In this document: one piece after another, positions 14,467 through 25,583 of the stretch
How the letters are laid out: every line of letters begins with the position of its first letter
Numbering within the stretch: the first letter of the stretch is position 1
Assembly (NCBI RefSeq): GCF_003324185.1
Contig: NZ_PXUP01000016.1
Location: 1-64,000 of the forward strand
Direction of reading: 5' to 3'
Source of the DNA: Faecalibacterium prausnitzii
Lineage (GTDB): Bacteria; Bacillota; Clostridia; Oscillospirales; Ruminococcaceae
DNA length: 64,000 nt
Notes under the pieces: generated by a model
What the model saw: the letters and a program-made list of their open reading frames with translations, nothing else
What the model was told of the DNA's origin: nothing
The model's database searches: none
Position numbers and translations under genes: made by a program

Positions 14467-15885
14467 TCAGCCGGATAGCTTTAATTGTTGATTCAGGTTT
14501 TTGACCTCCGCACATACAGTTGATTCAGTAAGCTCTGGTCTGTACCAGTAATTTTTCTGGTTGGGCTGCATCCCAACGCGCAGCACCTTCAACCCAAGTG
14601 CCACGCGGGCGCGGCGTATGGTGCTTACCGAGATATCCCGCTCGGCGCACAGGCGGTACACCTCGCCCGCCTCTACCCAGCCCACAAAGGACAGCTGCTT
14701 TTCCAGCGCCTCGATGGCGTTGGCAAGGGCGGCAGAGGGGCGGCCGTTGCCGGTGGCGGGGGTGCCCGCCTCCTGGATGATGGCGTCGGCGGTAAGGGTG
14801 CAGGGGCCGTCGTAGGCCACCGTGCCCTGCGGACAGATGCGGTAGCGCTGGCTTTCGCCGGGCTGGCCAAGGCTGTTTTTGGCGTGGGCCACCACCCGCA
14901 CCTCCGGGTGCTCCGGGTCCCGCCCGGCAATGAGGATGCTGCGGGCGGCGTTGCGGAAATCGCTGGAGCCAAGCAGACGGTCCAGCGCGCTGCATACCCC
15001 GGGGCCGGGCTTGCTCATATGGCTGATGAGCAGCACTGCCATGTCCAGCTCCTTGGCAAGGGCACCCAGATGGTCAAGCAAGGGGCGCACCTGCTCGGCG
15101 CGGTTCATCTGCACCCCCTGCCCCAGATAGCTCTGGATGGGGTCGAACACCAGCAGCGCCGGGCGGTACACCCGGCACAGAGCGGCAAGCTCCTCGTCGC
15201 CCATGCTGTAACTGGCACCATCCTGAAAATACAGCCGGTCAAGGTCTGCCCCCATGGCCTCGGCGCGGGGACGCAGCACCTTGTTGGGGTCGTTCTCGGC
15301 GGTAAGGTAGAGCACGGTGGCGGGGGGCTGCGGCGGGGTGTCCGGCGCAAAGGCTGCGCCCCGGGTAAGCCGGGCGCACACGTCCAGCGCAAGGCTGGTC
15401 TTGCCCGCAGCGGACACGCCGCCCAGAATGCTTACCATGCCCCGGGGCAGGTAGGGCTGCACCAGATAGGCGGCGCGCTCCGGCGCAAAGGCGCTGGCGG
15501 GACGGATGCGGAACCGCCCGTGCCCGGCCTTCTGTTTGGCTTCGGCTTCGGCGCGCTGCTCCTCGGCAAGGCCTGCCTGCACATACTGCTGGCGGGCGTT
15601 TGCCACAAAGCCCTCGATATCCTGCCCCATGCGCGCCCCGCAATCGGTGAACCAGCTCTCCACCCGGCCGGTGTCCCGCAGCTGACGGCTGTACAGCTGC
15701 CCCCGCAGCAGCCGCAGGGCTTCCTCGCGGCGGTCTTTGTCCAGCGTATACACCAGCGTGGCGGTGTAATCGCTGAGCAATTGGGCGTCCGGCGCGTGCT
15801 CCAGATGCTGGCACAGCTCCGTCCACACCTCGTGCTGGACGGCCTGCGCCTTGTCGTAGGCGGTACGGTACTTGTTTGCGTCCAT
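14467..15885 (-). CDS. RepA/DnaB-type RecA-fold ATPase with C-terminal winged helix
   Basis: A 472-residue protein from the ATG at 15885 (AAGGAGG 8 bases upstream). The N-terminal 130 residues are helical and charged. The core is a hexameric RecA-like ATPase: Walker A LGGVSAAGKTSLA near residue 152, TVLYLTAENDP near 190, Walker B PALLVFDPIQSYLG near 240, and a sensor strand MAVLLISHMSKPG near 275. The C-terminal 80 residues look like a winged helix (VYRLCAERDISVSTIRRARV). Such AAA_25/RepA proteins act as replicative helicases or loaders on plasmids and phages. No integrase or capsid gene is adjacent, so it may be a domesticated replication module. Inverted repeats lie just beyond its stop. 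Confidence 0.75.
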   Translation of the reverse strand: MDANKYRTAYDKAQAVQHEVWTELCQHLEHAPDAQLLSDYTATLVYTLDKDRREEALRLLRGQLYSRQLRDTGRVESWFTDCGARMGQDIEGFVANARQQYVQAGLAEEQRAEAEAKQKAGHGRFRIRPASAFAPERAAYLVQPYLPRGMVSILGGVSAAGKTSLALDVCARLTRGAAFAPDTPPQPPATVLYLTAENDPNKVLRPRAEAMGADLDRLYFQDGASYSMGDEELAALCRVYRPALLVFDPIQSYLGQGVQMNRAEQVRPLLDHLGALAKELDMAVLLISHMSKPGPGVCSALDRLLGSSDFRNAARSILIAGRDPEHPEVRVVAHAKNSLGQPGESQRYRICPQGTVAYDGPCTLTADAIIQEAGTPATGNGRPSAALANAIEALEKQLSFVGWVEAGEVYRLCAERDISVSTIRRARVALGLKVLRVGMQPNQKNYWYRPELTESTVCAEVKNLNQQLKLSG

Positions 15886-16152
15886 GTAAAAAACCTCCTT
15901 TGGACATAAAGTATCTACCCTTATCCTAAGGCGATGGACGCGGAAAAACCAGTGTGTACTTTTTGAGGGCCAGAGGGTATTATTGCACGCTGGATATACA
16001 TACTGTAAATGCAAGCACAGCCGCTGCAAAACAAAAACAAACGCAGCAGCGCATGGCAGCGCCCGCCGCGCGGGAAAACTCTGCCAAAAACTGGCGAAGT
16101 ATTTCCCCCCGCGTAATCCACCGAAAACGTGCGATTTTTGGGGGAGACAGCA
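15886..16152. other. intergenic stretch without a visible gene
   Basis: This lies between the ATPase start and the hydrolase 3' hairpin. Apart from the ATPase ribosome-binding site at 15894-15900, I see no convincing promoter, RNA gene or repeat. Confidence 0.5.
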
Positions 16153-16183
16153 AATGCCGGACAGCTTGCAGGCTGCCCGGCAT
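16153..16183 (-). terminator. hairpin after the SGNH hydrolase gene
   Basis: On the minus strand, arms ATGCCGG-CAGC and GCTG-CCGGCAT with loop CTGCAA, 13 bases after the stop. The following TTGCTGTC is only weakly T-rich. Confidence 0.55.
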
Positions 16184-16195
16184 GGTGCGTTGTGT

Positions 16196-17233
16196 TTATT
16201 TTTTGATCGCCCGCAGGATGCGGTTGGCGATGTACTTATGCCCGCTCACGGTGGGATGGGCATCGGTGGCGGTCATGGCAAAGGGGATGGGCACATAGGT
16301 CACATTCTCGTTCTGGGCGGCAAGGTTCTTGCTGAGGGCGTTCAGCCGCCGGAACAGCTGTGTCCACTCCGGCAGCAGGGGCACAGGGTTCGTGTAGCCC
16401 AAAAGGATGATCTGCGCGTCCGGGTTCAGCGCCCGCAGCTCCGCTACGACCTGCGGCATATGCACGGCGGCTTCCTGATACGCCTGCTCGCAGATGGCGT
16501 CCGTACCGCCGCCCAGCAGCAGCTGGGTGGTGGCCTGCTTTTCTTCCTTTGTCAGCCGCAGGCGGGAAAGGTCGCTGTTCAGCCGCTGCAGGTTCTCAAA
16601 GCTGGGCTCGCGCAGCACGCCGCTGACCATGGTGGCTACCAGCTGCTCGCTCTTCCAGTTGGTGGCGTTGCCCAGCGCCACAAGGGCGGGCACCAGCGCA
16701 TCGTTGGAGCCGATCTGCACGCTGATGACATCCGCGCGCTTGAGGTAGTCCAGCATCTGGGGGTAGACGTAGTAGGTGCCCGCCTGCTGGTTCATCTGGG
16801 GCATTGCGCCGGTGTGCAGCATATCCGCAAGGTCGCCGGTGGTCAGCCCGGGCAGGCCAAGGTTGATGGCGTGCTGACGGTCCAGCCCAAGGCCTTTGCC
16901 CACCAGCGAAACATAGCACTGCTCCGGGTAGCCCTCGAAGTTTGGGGCCGCGTCTATGCCGATGGCGGCTTCGGTGTACTTGAAATCCGGCAGACCCACG
17001 CCGGAAACGATGCTGTCGCCCAGCGCCACATAGGTGCGCTGAGGATCGGCGGCAGGGGCTTCCGCAGTGGGGGCTTCCGCGTCCGGGGCAGCTGCCTCGG
17101 CGGTCTGCTCCTGCGCGGCGGGGGCGGTCTGTTCCGGCGGCAGGGCGTCGGGCTGCTGGGCAAAGGCAGGCACAGCCAGCAGCACCAGCGCAGCGGCGCT
17201 GCACAGCCATGCGGTAAAACGGGGATGTTTCAT
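16196..17233 (-). CDS. secreted SGNH/GDSL-type hydrolase
   Basis: A 345-residue exported esterase-like protein. Signal peptide: MKHPRFTAWL, a hydrophobic core and AFA-QQ. A low-complexity Ala/Pro/Glu linker runs to about residue 65. The SGNH blocks follow: block I GDSIVSG near residue 71 (nucleophile Ser), block II Gly in LGLPGLTTGD, block III GSNDA near 173 (Asn), and block V DAHPTVSGH near 323 (catalytic Asp and His). Family members deacetylate or de-esterify lipids and glycans. It is the last gene of the leftward block after the acyl-CoA synthetase (33-base gap), and a surface lipid or glycan substrate fits the export signal. Confidence 0.85.
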   Translation of the reverse strand: MKHPRFTAWLCSAAALVLLAVPAFAQQPDALPPEQTAPAAQEQTAEAAAPDAEAPTAEAPAADPQRTYVALGDSIVSGVGLPDFKYTEAAIGIDAAPNFEGYPEQCYVSLVGKGLGLDRQHAINLGLPGLTTGDLADMLHTGAMPQMNQQAGTYYVYPQMLDYLKRADVISVQIGSNDALVPALVALGNATNWKSEQLVATMVSGVLREPSFENLQRLNSDLSRLRLTKEEKQATTQLLLGGGTDAICEQAYQEAAVHMPQVVAELRALNPDAQIILLGYTNPVPLLPEWTQLFRRLNALSKNLAAQNENVTYVPIPFAMTATDAHPTVSGHKYIANRILRAIKK

Positions 17234-17266
17234 GGATGATTCCTTCTTTCTTAAAGGCAGACGGGT

Positions 17267-18994
17267 TTACCCCGCCTCTTCTTCCAGCTTACGGTAGTCG
17301 GCCTTACCGGCGGGGGTCAGGGGCATTTCGGGAATGATCTTATAGGCCGAGGCGGCGGGCTGCACATACTCCGGCAGCTCCTCGCGGCACAGCTGGCGCA
17401 GCTCCCGCAGGATCTGGCGCTTTTTGCCGGTGGCGGCAGGCTCCAGCACCACAAAGACGAAGGGCAGACGTCCCTGGGTGTGGTCGGTATCGGCGCAGCC
17501 CACCACGCAGCACTGCTGCACGGCGGGGTGGCGGCTGATGACGTTTTCGATCATGGAGGGGAACACCTTGAAGCCGTCGTGCCGGATGATGATGCGCTTG
17601 ATGCGGGCGTCCAGATACACAAAGCCGTCCTCGTCCATGGAGCCGATATCGCCGGTGTGCGCCCACAGCTGGCCGTCCGCGTGGCGGCGCAGCAGGTAGG
17701 CGGTCTCCTCGGGCTTGTTGTAGTAGCCCTTCATGGCGGTGGGGGTGCAGATGCAGATCTCGCCGCGCTGACCGATGGGCAGCTCGGTCTCGGTGCCCGG
17801 CTCGAAGATGGAGACCACCGTGTTGACCATGGGGATGCCCACGCTGCCGGGCTTTGTCACGTTGCCGGCGGCGATGGTGGCAGCCGAGGATACCTCGGTC
17901 ATGCCGTAGCCCTTTGCCAGCGGGAACTCCACCCCGTGGGCTTTGAGGAACCGGTTCACCGTCTGCTCCGCGCCCAGCGAGAGGGAATCGCCTCCGGCGG
18001 CGTAGTTGCGGATAAAGGAGAGGTCTTTGTTTTTCAGCAGCGGGTCGGCGGCAAGCTGTTGGTAGTGGGTGGGCACGCCGAACATGTGTTCGGGCTTGTA
18101 CTTCCACACCAGTGCGCCCAGCTTTTCCGGGTCCAGATTGGGGATGATGATGACATGCAGCCCCATGACCAGCGGCATATGGATGCCGCAGCTGTAACCG
18201 TAGGCGATGAAGGGCGGCATGACGTTCAGCAGCTTCTGCCCGCGGTGGAACAGACGGCTCTGGGCGGCAAACTCCTGTGCAAGGGCGTTGAAGCAGTAGT
18301 CGGTCAGCATAACGCCCTTGGGCGAGCCGGTGGTGCCGCCGGTGTGCACCACCACGCAGGTGTGCTGGGGGTCGTAGGGCACGGCGGCGGGGCTGTGCCC
18401 TTTGCCTGCGGCGATAAAAGCCTTCCAGCGCAGCACGTTGGAGGCGTAGCGGTTTTTATCCGGCTCTGTCAGCTTGTAGCCCACGGCTTTGGCCAGCGGC
18501 AGGCTGTCGGCGGGGCTGAGCACCACCACCCGCTCCACGCTGGTGCGCTTTGCGGCCTGATGGCAGCGGGGGTACACCACGTTCAGGCAGATCAGCAGGC
18601 GGGACTCCACCTCCTCGATGTACTCCCGGATGCCCTCGGCGCTGTACCGGGGGTCTACCAGATTCAGGGTAGCGCCCAGCAGGTCGGCGGCGTAGAAGGT
18701 GTAGACCACCTCCGGGGTCATCACGCTGACCACCGTGATGATATCGCCCTTTTTCACCCCCAGCGCCTGCAGGGCGGCGGCGGTCTTTTTTATCTGCACG
18801 ATCAGGTCGGCGTAGCTGAACTTGCGGCCGTAGTATTCCAGTGCGGTGTCGCCCAGATGCCGCTCGTTGTTGCGGCAGACCAGCGCAAAGGCCGAGCACT
18901 CCGGCACGGATTGGTGGATGTACTTTTCGTCATAATATTTCAGCCATGGCTTTGCCTTGGAGGCGTAGACCGGCTCCTTGTCATCTTCCATCAT
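17267..18994 (-). CDS. AMP-forming acyl-CoA synthetase
   Basis: A 575-residue ANL-superfamily ligase. The start is the ATGATG at 18994 with AGAAAGG upstream; the frame stays open to 19039 but overlaps the previous gene. The ATP-binding VVHTGGTTGSPKGVML is near residue 211, GYGMTEVSS near 361, the hinge TGDIGSMDEDGFVYLDARIK near 444-463, and the adenylation Lys in TPAGKADYRK near 558. It should activate a carboxylic acid with ATP and CoA; a fatty acid is likely but not proven. It sits between a ferredoxin-like protein and a secreted SGNH hydrolase. The four-gene order suggests one pathway handling an acyl group, by inference. Confidence 0.88.
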   Translation of the reverse strand: MMEDDKEPVYASKAKPWLKYYDEKYIHQSVPECSAFALVCRNNERHLGDTALEYYGRKFSYADLIVQIKKTAAALQALGVKKGDIITVVSVMTPEVVYTFYAADLLGATLNLVDPRYSAEGIREYIEEVESRLLICLNVVYPRCHQAAKRTSVERVVVLSPADSLPLAKAVGYKLTEPDKNRYASNVLRWKAFIAAGKGHSPAAVPYDPQHTCVVVHTGGTTGSPKGVMLTDYCFNALAQEFAAQSRLFHRGQKLLNVMPPFIAYGYSCGIHMPLVMGLHVIIIPNLDPEKLGALVWKYKPEHMFGVPTHYQQLAADPLLKNKDLSFIRNYAAGGDSLSLGAEQTVNRFLKAHGVEFPLAKGYGMTEVSSAATIAAGNVTKPGSVGIPMVNTVVSIFEPGTETELPIGQRGEICICTPTAMKGYYNKPEETAYLLRRHADGQLWAHTGDIGSMDEDGFVYLDARIKRIIIRHDGFKVFPSMIENVISRHPAVQQCCVVGCADTDHTQGRLPFVFVVLEPAATGKKRQILRELRQLCREELPEYVQPAASAYKIIPEMPLTPAGKADYRKLEEEAG

Positions 18995-19016
18995 AGGATC
19001 AGACCTTTCTTTATCA

Positions 19017-20324
19017 TCATTCGGAGACCGGCTCTCCAAGGGCAGGTGCAGTTACATTGGCAGGGGCAGCGCTCTGCCCGGCGGGGATGGTCTCCGGCAG
19101 GGCGGCAGCGGTCTCCACGGTCTGGGCCGTGGCCTCGGCGGTGGCTTCCGCAGCGGTTCCGACAGCGTTTTCCGCTGCCTTGGCGGCCTCCTCGGCGGCC
19201 TTGGCGGCGCGCTCGGCCTTCAGCTGCTCGGCGCGCTGACGTGCCTCCTCCTGCCGTTTCAGGGTGCGCGCCTTGATGCGGCACACCGAGCACAGACCCT
19301 CGGCGCTGTCCGGGGCAATGGGCTTGCCGCACTGCTTGCACAGGGTCTTGGTGCACTTGTACAGCACCACGGGGCCAAGGGTGGTCAGCTGGTACAGCTT
19401 CATGCCGTCAAAGCCCTTGTTGGAGCATACGTTCATGCACACGCCGCACTCGCTGCACTTCCACGGGGTAAGCACCATGCGGGTCTGGCCATTGGGCATC
19501 TCCTCAAACTTCAGGGCGTTGGCGCGGCAGGCTTTCTCGCACCGGCCGCAGCCAAAGCAGTTGTCGGTGAACTTGGGCATATAGTAGCCGTACTGCAGGG
19601 GCGTTTCCATGGCGGCTTTCAGCTGCTTTGTGCGCTGGTGCAGCAGCAGGCGGAAGTCCACCCCGCTGTCCTCTTCGCTGCGCAGACCGGGCAGCATCTG
19701 CAGCAGCTTTTTGGTGCCGCTCTTGGAGCCGTGGCTCACCTGTTCCAGCATCTCGCGGCGGGTCAGCTCCTGCACATGGTAGGGGTACTCCTTTTCCTCG
19801 TATGCCAGCGAGAACCGCGCTTCAAACATCGGCTGACCGAAAAAGTCCACAAGGCGGGTCAGCTCCTTGCGCAGCTGCTCGGCGCACAGGTCGTTCTCGC
19901 ACTGCCCGCAGGGGGTCAAATCCAGCACGATCTTTTTGTTCAGCGCCAGATACGCCAGCGCCTCCCACGAGAGGGCACAGATGCAGCTGCGCACCACGGT
20001 GTTCTTGCGGCTGGACTTCTCACAGCCGATCCAGATGGTATCGTTGTCGGTGTCCGCTGCGGCGGTATCCCGCTGCACCTGCTCGGGCGAAGGCGCAATG
20101 CAGCCGCTGCGGCAGGCGGAAACGCACAGTCCGCAGTCGGTGCAGGGGTCCCAGTCCTTGACGAGGTTCGGGCGGGTAAAGATCTCCTCGCCGTAGGGGC
20201 AGATGTCCTTGCAGGTCGTGCAGGGCTTGCGGTGGGGGTGCAAATTCCAGCACTGGCGGCGGTTGATCTCGGGATGGCTGGTCTTCATCAGGGCATCCAT
20301 TGCAGTTCTGGTAAAAAAGCCCAT
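19017..20324 (-). CDS. multi-cluster 4Fe-4S ferredoxin-like protein
   Basis: A 435-residue cytoplasmic iron-sulfur protein from the ATG at 20324 (AAAGGAG upstream). Cys clusters in order: CTTCKDICPYGE and CTDCGLCVSACRSGC in the first 80 residues, a middle region with CGQCENDLC, then CFGCGRCEKACRANAL and CSECGVCMNVCSNKGF around residues 250-300. A zinc-ribbon-like pair CKQCGKPI/CSVCR follows. The last 80 residues are an Ala/Glu-rich coiled tail. It should carry several 4Fe-4S clusters and act in electron transfer; its partner is unknown. It is read 4 bases after a trigger-factor-like gene and 22 bases before the acyl-CoA synthetase, so all are co-transcribed. Confidence 0.82.
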   Translation of the reverse strand: MGFFTRTAMDALMKTSHPEINRRQCWNLHPHRKPCTTCKDICPYGEEIFTRPNLVKDWDPCTDCGLCVSACRSGCIAPSPEQVQRDTAAADTDNDTIWIGCEKSSRKNTVVRSCICALSWEALAYLALNKKIVLDLTPCGQCENDLCAEQLRKELTRLVDFFGQPMFEARFSLAYEEKEYPYHVQELTRREMLEQVSHGSKSGTKKLLQMLPGLRSEEDSGVDFRLLLHQRTKQLKAAMETPLQYGYYMPKFTDNCFGCGRCEKACRANALKFEEMPNGQTRMVLTPWKCSECGVCMNVCSNKGFDGMKLYQLTTLGPVVLYKCTKTLCKQCGKPIAPDSAEGLCSVCRIKARTLKRQEEARQRAEQLKAERAAKAAEEAAKAAENAVGTAAEATAEATAQTVETAAALPETIPAGQSAAPANVTAPALGEPVSE

Positions 20325-20328
20325 GGTC

Positions 20329-21303
20329 TTACTCCTTTTCCACAACAGAGGTAAGGGCGGCGTGGTCGAGCAGGAAACGCTGCACCTTCTGGTTGGTCAC
20401 GGCGGCGGCGATGGCGTCCCGGCTGAGCACCTTGCGGATCTCTTCTTCCGGGGTGTCGTGCAGCTTGGAAAGGCGGGCGATCTCGGCGTCCACCTCCTGC
20501 TGGGTCACGGTGATTTTTTCGGCTTCAGCGATGGCGCGCACTGCCAGCATGGCCCGCAGCTGGCGCTCGGCTTCCTTGCGGTAGCCCTCCCGCACCTGCT
20601 CCGGGGTCAGCCCGGCGCTCTTGCAGTAGAGCTCCATGGTCATTTGGCTCTTGCGCAGCCGCTGGCGCAGCTGGTTCATCTGATATTCTGCGTTCTGCGC
20701 CAGCAGCTCTGCGGGCAGCTCCACGGTCAGGTTCGCGCCTGCCATATCCAGCAGCGCCGCCCCGGCAATGCGGTCGGCGTTGGCCTCGTGGGAAAGGCGC
20801 TTTTTCTCCCGCAGGCTCTCCCGCAGGGCCTCCAAGTCCGCATAGCCCAGCGATTTTGCAAGGGCATCGTCCACGGGGGGCACCTGCTTGCGCTCCACCG
20901 TGTGCAGGCAGATCTCAAACTGCGCGGTCTTGCCGGAAAGCTCCGGCACCCGGAAGTCGGCAGGGTAGGTGAAATCGAAGCGGAAAGTCTCGCCTGCGCA
21001 GTGGCCGTACACCGCTTCTTCGGCGGCGGGCATCAGCTGCCCGGTGCCCAGCACTACGGTCACGGCTTCCATCCGGCTGTCCGGGATGGAAGCACCCGCG
21101 AGAAAGCCCTCGAAATCCAGCGTGACCCGCATCCCGCGGGCGGCGGGCGCGTCAGTGGGCACAAAGGGCGCGTGGACCCGCGCCAGATTGCCGATATCCG
21201 CCTCTACGGCCTTATCCGATACCGGGCGCACCCGGCGGGTGAAGGCAAGCCCCTTGTACTGCCCCAAAGTGGCAGCGGGCATGGTGTTTGCAGTTTGTTC
21301 CAT
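20329..21303 (-). CDS. trigger-factor-like chaperone lacking the ribosome-binding domain
   Basis: A 324-residue protein. After a short N-terminal segment comes an FKBP-type PPIase domain (VTLDFEGFLAGASIPDS, GTGQLMPAAEEAVYGHCAGE, FRFDFTYPADFRVPEL; about residues 60-150). A long helical domain like the trigger factor C-terminus follows (SLGYADLEALRESLRE, ELPAELLAQNAEYQMNQL, KITVTQQEVDAEIARL). Full trigger factor is about 430 residues and begins with a ribosome-docking domain bearing a GFRxGKxP loop; that part is absent here. It may be a dedicated chaperone for the multi-cluster Fe-S protein encoded immediately downstream. Confidence 0.8.
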   Translation of the reverse strand: MEQTANTMPAATLGQYKGLAFTRRVRPVSDKAVEADIGNLARVHAPFVPTDAPAARGMRVTLDFEGFLAGASIPDSRMEAVTVVLGTGQLMPAAEEAVYGHCAGETFRFDFTYPADFRVPELSGKTAQFEICLHTVERKQVPPVDDALAKSLGYADLEALRESLREKKRLSHEANADRIAGAALLDMAGANLTVELPAELLAQNAEYQMNQLRQRLRKSQMTMELYCKSAGLTPEQVREGYRKEAERQLRAMLAVRAIAEAEKITVTQQEVDAEIARLSKLHDTPEEEIRKVLSRDAIAAAVTNQKVQRFLLDHAALTSVVEKE

Positions 21304-21333
21304 AGTCGAACACTCCTTTTTACAAAAGCGGCG

Positions 21334-23256
21334 TTACAGCCCGCGGGCGGCCAGCCAGCTTTCTGCGATCTGGGAGAACATCTCCGGGTACTGGGCATCT
21401 TCTTCTTTAAAGGCGCTCAGGTAGTACTCCACCTCGGCGCGGGTGGGGGCCACGGTGCGCCGCCAGATGGTAAAGGTGGTGCCGTTGCCCATATCAAAGG
21501 TGGCTTCCAGCGCAAAGTACTCGTCCCGCACCGCAAGGAACCTCTCGTTCAGCTTGTGGGACATCTCGCCGTTGCCCACAAAGGTCTGGGGGAAGGGGTC
21601 GGCGGTGAGGACATATTTGGCCTCGAAGAACTGCATGGGGAAGTTGTGGGTGCCCGGCACCGAGAAGCCGAAGGCCAGCTTATCGTTGATGGGGGTTGCG
21701 GGCAGCTGGCAGTTCTTGAAGTGATCCGGGCAGTACAGCATATCGTGGGGGATCATGTAGCTGATCTCGCCCTCGGTGCAGTGGGTGTCGATCCAGTTGG
21801 CAATGGCCTTGATCTGCGGCAGATCCTTGCGGTCATAGATCAGCTTGTCCAGCCGGACGAACTCCTCGGTGACTGCCAGCGGGAAGTGATCCACCAGAAA
21901 GCCCGGCAGGGCAATGGTGGTCAGGGGAGAGCAGCGCACCGAGGTGGCAAACACGAGGGTGAACACCCAGAACACGACCTTTGCCGCCCGGAAGCGGCTG
22001 ATGCCCTCGGCCAGCGCGGCCGCGCCCAGCAAAAACAGGAGAAACCACCCCGGGAGGAACAGCAGCATCTGGTGGGAGCCGGTGTTCTGGATGCGGGTGA
22101 ACAGCAGCATGCTCAGCAGGATCTCCAGCCCGGCAAGGCAGGGCAGCGCGGGCATTTTGCGCTTTTTCAGGCTGAACCACAGCCCCATGCCCACGAGCAC
22201 AAGGTTCATCAGACCCATGCGCCAGAACTGCAGGCTGATCTCGGCTGCAAAGCCGCCGCCGTTATAGTAGGAATAGCGCTCGGCGTAGCTGTAAGCGAGG
22301 ATGCGGCTGACCATCGGCCACAGCAGGATGAGCATGGCCACCATGCTCATCAGGCCGAACAGCACGAGATTGCGCACCTGCAAAAGCGCCTGCTTTTTCT
22401 GCCCGGCGCGGGCAATGCGCGCGCTGCTTACCAGCACCAGCACCGCGTAGGCAAAGTAGTAGCCCACCACAAAATATAAGTACCACCGGCGGGAAAGGAT
22501 GATGGCTGCCGTGGCGGCAAACAAAAGGCAAAAGCGCACCGGCTCCAGCTTTTCAAACCGGAAGTCCAGCGTGAGCAGCAGAATGCTGAAGCCGAAGATG
22601 AGGCCGAACCAGTCCGGCTGGCTGAGCATGGCGCTCATGCGCAGCCACGGGTAGGTGACCATCCAGGTCATGCCGATGAGGAAGTACCAGAAGCGGTTTT
22701 TCACCCGCAGCATCTGCCCTACCTTGATGGTAAGCCCCGCCAGCAGCACCAGCAGCATGGGCAGGACGCTGAACACCTGACAAAAGGCAAAGCTGTCGCC
22801 GGTGCGGTCGCTCAGGCAGAAGGGAAACTCCAGAAACAGGGTGATGAAGTTGGTGTAGTCCTCGGCAAAGGAGCCGAAGATGAACTGGAAGCCCGCCGCC
22901 GGGCCTTGCAGAAAGGCAGCTTCGGCCCAGTACTGTTTGTTGATGTAGTTGACGTAATCCCAGATATACACAAAGCTGCGGCGGCCAAGCGCCCAGAAAA
23001 AGTAGACCAGCGCCGCCGCCCACACGCCGACGAGCACCGCCTTGTGGAAGAGGTCAAATTTGATTCCCGCCACCCGCAGCACCAGCAGCACACAGGCAAA
23101 CAGGGCAAGGTTGCACCACAGGCTCACCAGCGGGAAAAAGAACTTGCTGCCGGGCGCAGCCAGCGCAAAAACGGCCAGCAGCACCGCTGCTGCCGCCAGC
23201 ACCAGCACGATTTTCGCCGCAGCGGAAACGCGGGGCTTCGTAATGGGTTCGGACAT
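21334..23256 (-). CDS. multi-pass membrane protein, possible GT-C glycosyltransferase
   Basis: A 640-residue protein from the ATG at 23256 (AGGAGGG upstream); an upstream in-frame ATG at 23364 has no site. About twelve hydrophobic segments fill residues 15-470. A soluble C-terminal part of 170 residues follows (DHFPLAVTEEFVRLDKLIYD...CPDHFKNCQL...AKYVLTADPF). The layout of many membrane helices and a C-terminal extracellular domain resembles GT-C/PMT-type sugar transferases using polyprenyl-phosphate sugars. An acidic pair early after the first helices (YIWDYVNYINKQYW) fits that group. I do not recognise a specific family. It is 30 bases upstream of the trigger-factor-like gene. Confidence 0.6.
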   Translation of the reverse strand: MSEPITKPRVSAAAKIVLVLAAAAVLLAVFALAAPGSKFFFPLVSLWCNLALFACVLLVLRVAGIKFDLFHKAVLVGVWAAALVYFFWALGRRSFVYIWDYVNYINKQYWAEAAFLQGPAAGFQFIFGSFAEDYTNFITLFLEFPFCLSDRTGDSFAFCQVFSVLPMLLVLLAGLTIKVGQMLRVKNRFWYFLIGMTWMVTYPWLRMSAMLSQPDWFGLIFGFSILLLTLDFRFEKLEPVRFCLLFAATAAIILSRRWYLYFVVGYYFAYAVLVLVSSARIARAGQKKQALLQVRNLVLFGLMSMVAMLILLWPMVSRILAYSYAERYSYYNGGGFAAEISLQFWRMGLMNLVLVGMGLWFSLKKRKMPALPCLAGLEILLSMLLFTRIQNTGSHQMLLFLPGWFLLFLLGAAALAEGISRFRAAKVVFWVFTLVFATSVRCSPLTTIALPGFLVDHFPLAVTEEFVRLDKLIYDRKDLPQIKAIANWIDTHCTEGEISYMIPHDMLYCPDHFKNCQLPATPINDKLAFGFSVPGTHNFPMQFFEAKYVLTADPFPQTFVGNGEMSHKLNERFLAVRDEYFALEATFDMGNGTTFTIWRRTVAPTRAEVEYYLSAFKEEDAQYPEMFSQIAESWLAARGL

Positions 23257-23343
23257 GGAATAGGACCCTCCTTGCAAAATTTCACACCTTACAGTATAAC
23301 AACTCCCCCGGGCACTGTCCAGCACCCCGGCGGCGAAAAATGC

Positions 23344-23381
23344 AGAATGTCCCGCCGCTTTCAAAGCAGACGGGACATTTT
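23344..23381 (-). terminator. hairpin after glgB
   Basis: Arms AATGTCCCG and CGGGACATT (23346-23354 and 23371-23379). On the minus strand it follows the glgB stop by about 10 bases and is followed by CTGCATTTTTC. On the plus strand it would have a short T tract. Confidence 0.6.
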
Positions 23382-23391
23382 TGCGTAAATA

Positions 23392-25347
<1,956 letters not shown>

Positions 25348-25514
25348 GCAAAGATCTCCTTACTTCTCTATGTTGACCGGCGGTGTGCGCCGGTTGATAC
25401 AAGGCTGTTTGGGCAAACTATCCAAGAAAAACGCTTTTTTACCGGCACAGTGGCCGATAATCTTAGCGAATCTTGACAAAAATCAGCAAAAATACACATA
25501 TTTGCCAGAGGGTG

Positions 25515-25523
25515 TGGTATACT
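25515..25523 (+). promoter_or_regulatory. extended -10 promoter of the GH13 gene
   Basis: TGGTATACT forms an extended -10, with no good -35 at the standard distance. A consensus TTGACA lies further upstream at 25473-25478. A small hairpin CCGCC-TTGC-GGCGG follows at about 25530. Confidence 0.45.
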
Positions 25524-25583
25524 GTTGCTACCGCCTTGCGGGCGGTGCAACTTTTTAGAGCAATAGAATGGGAGCGAATGATC

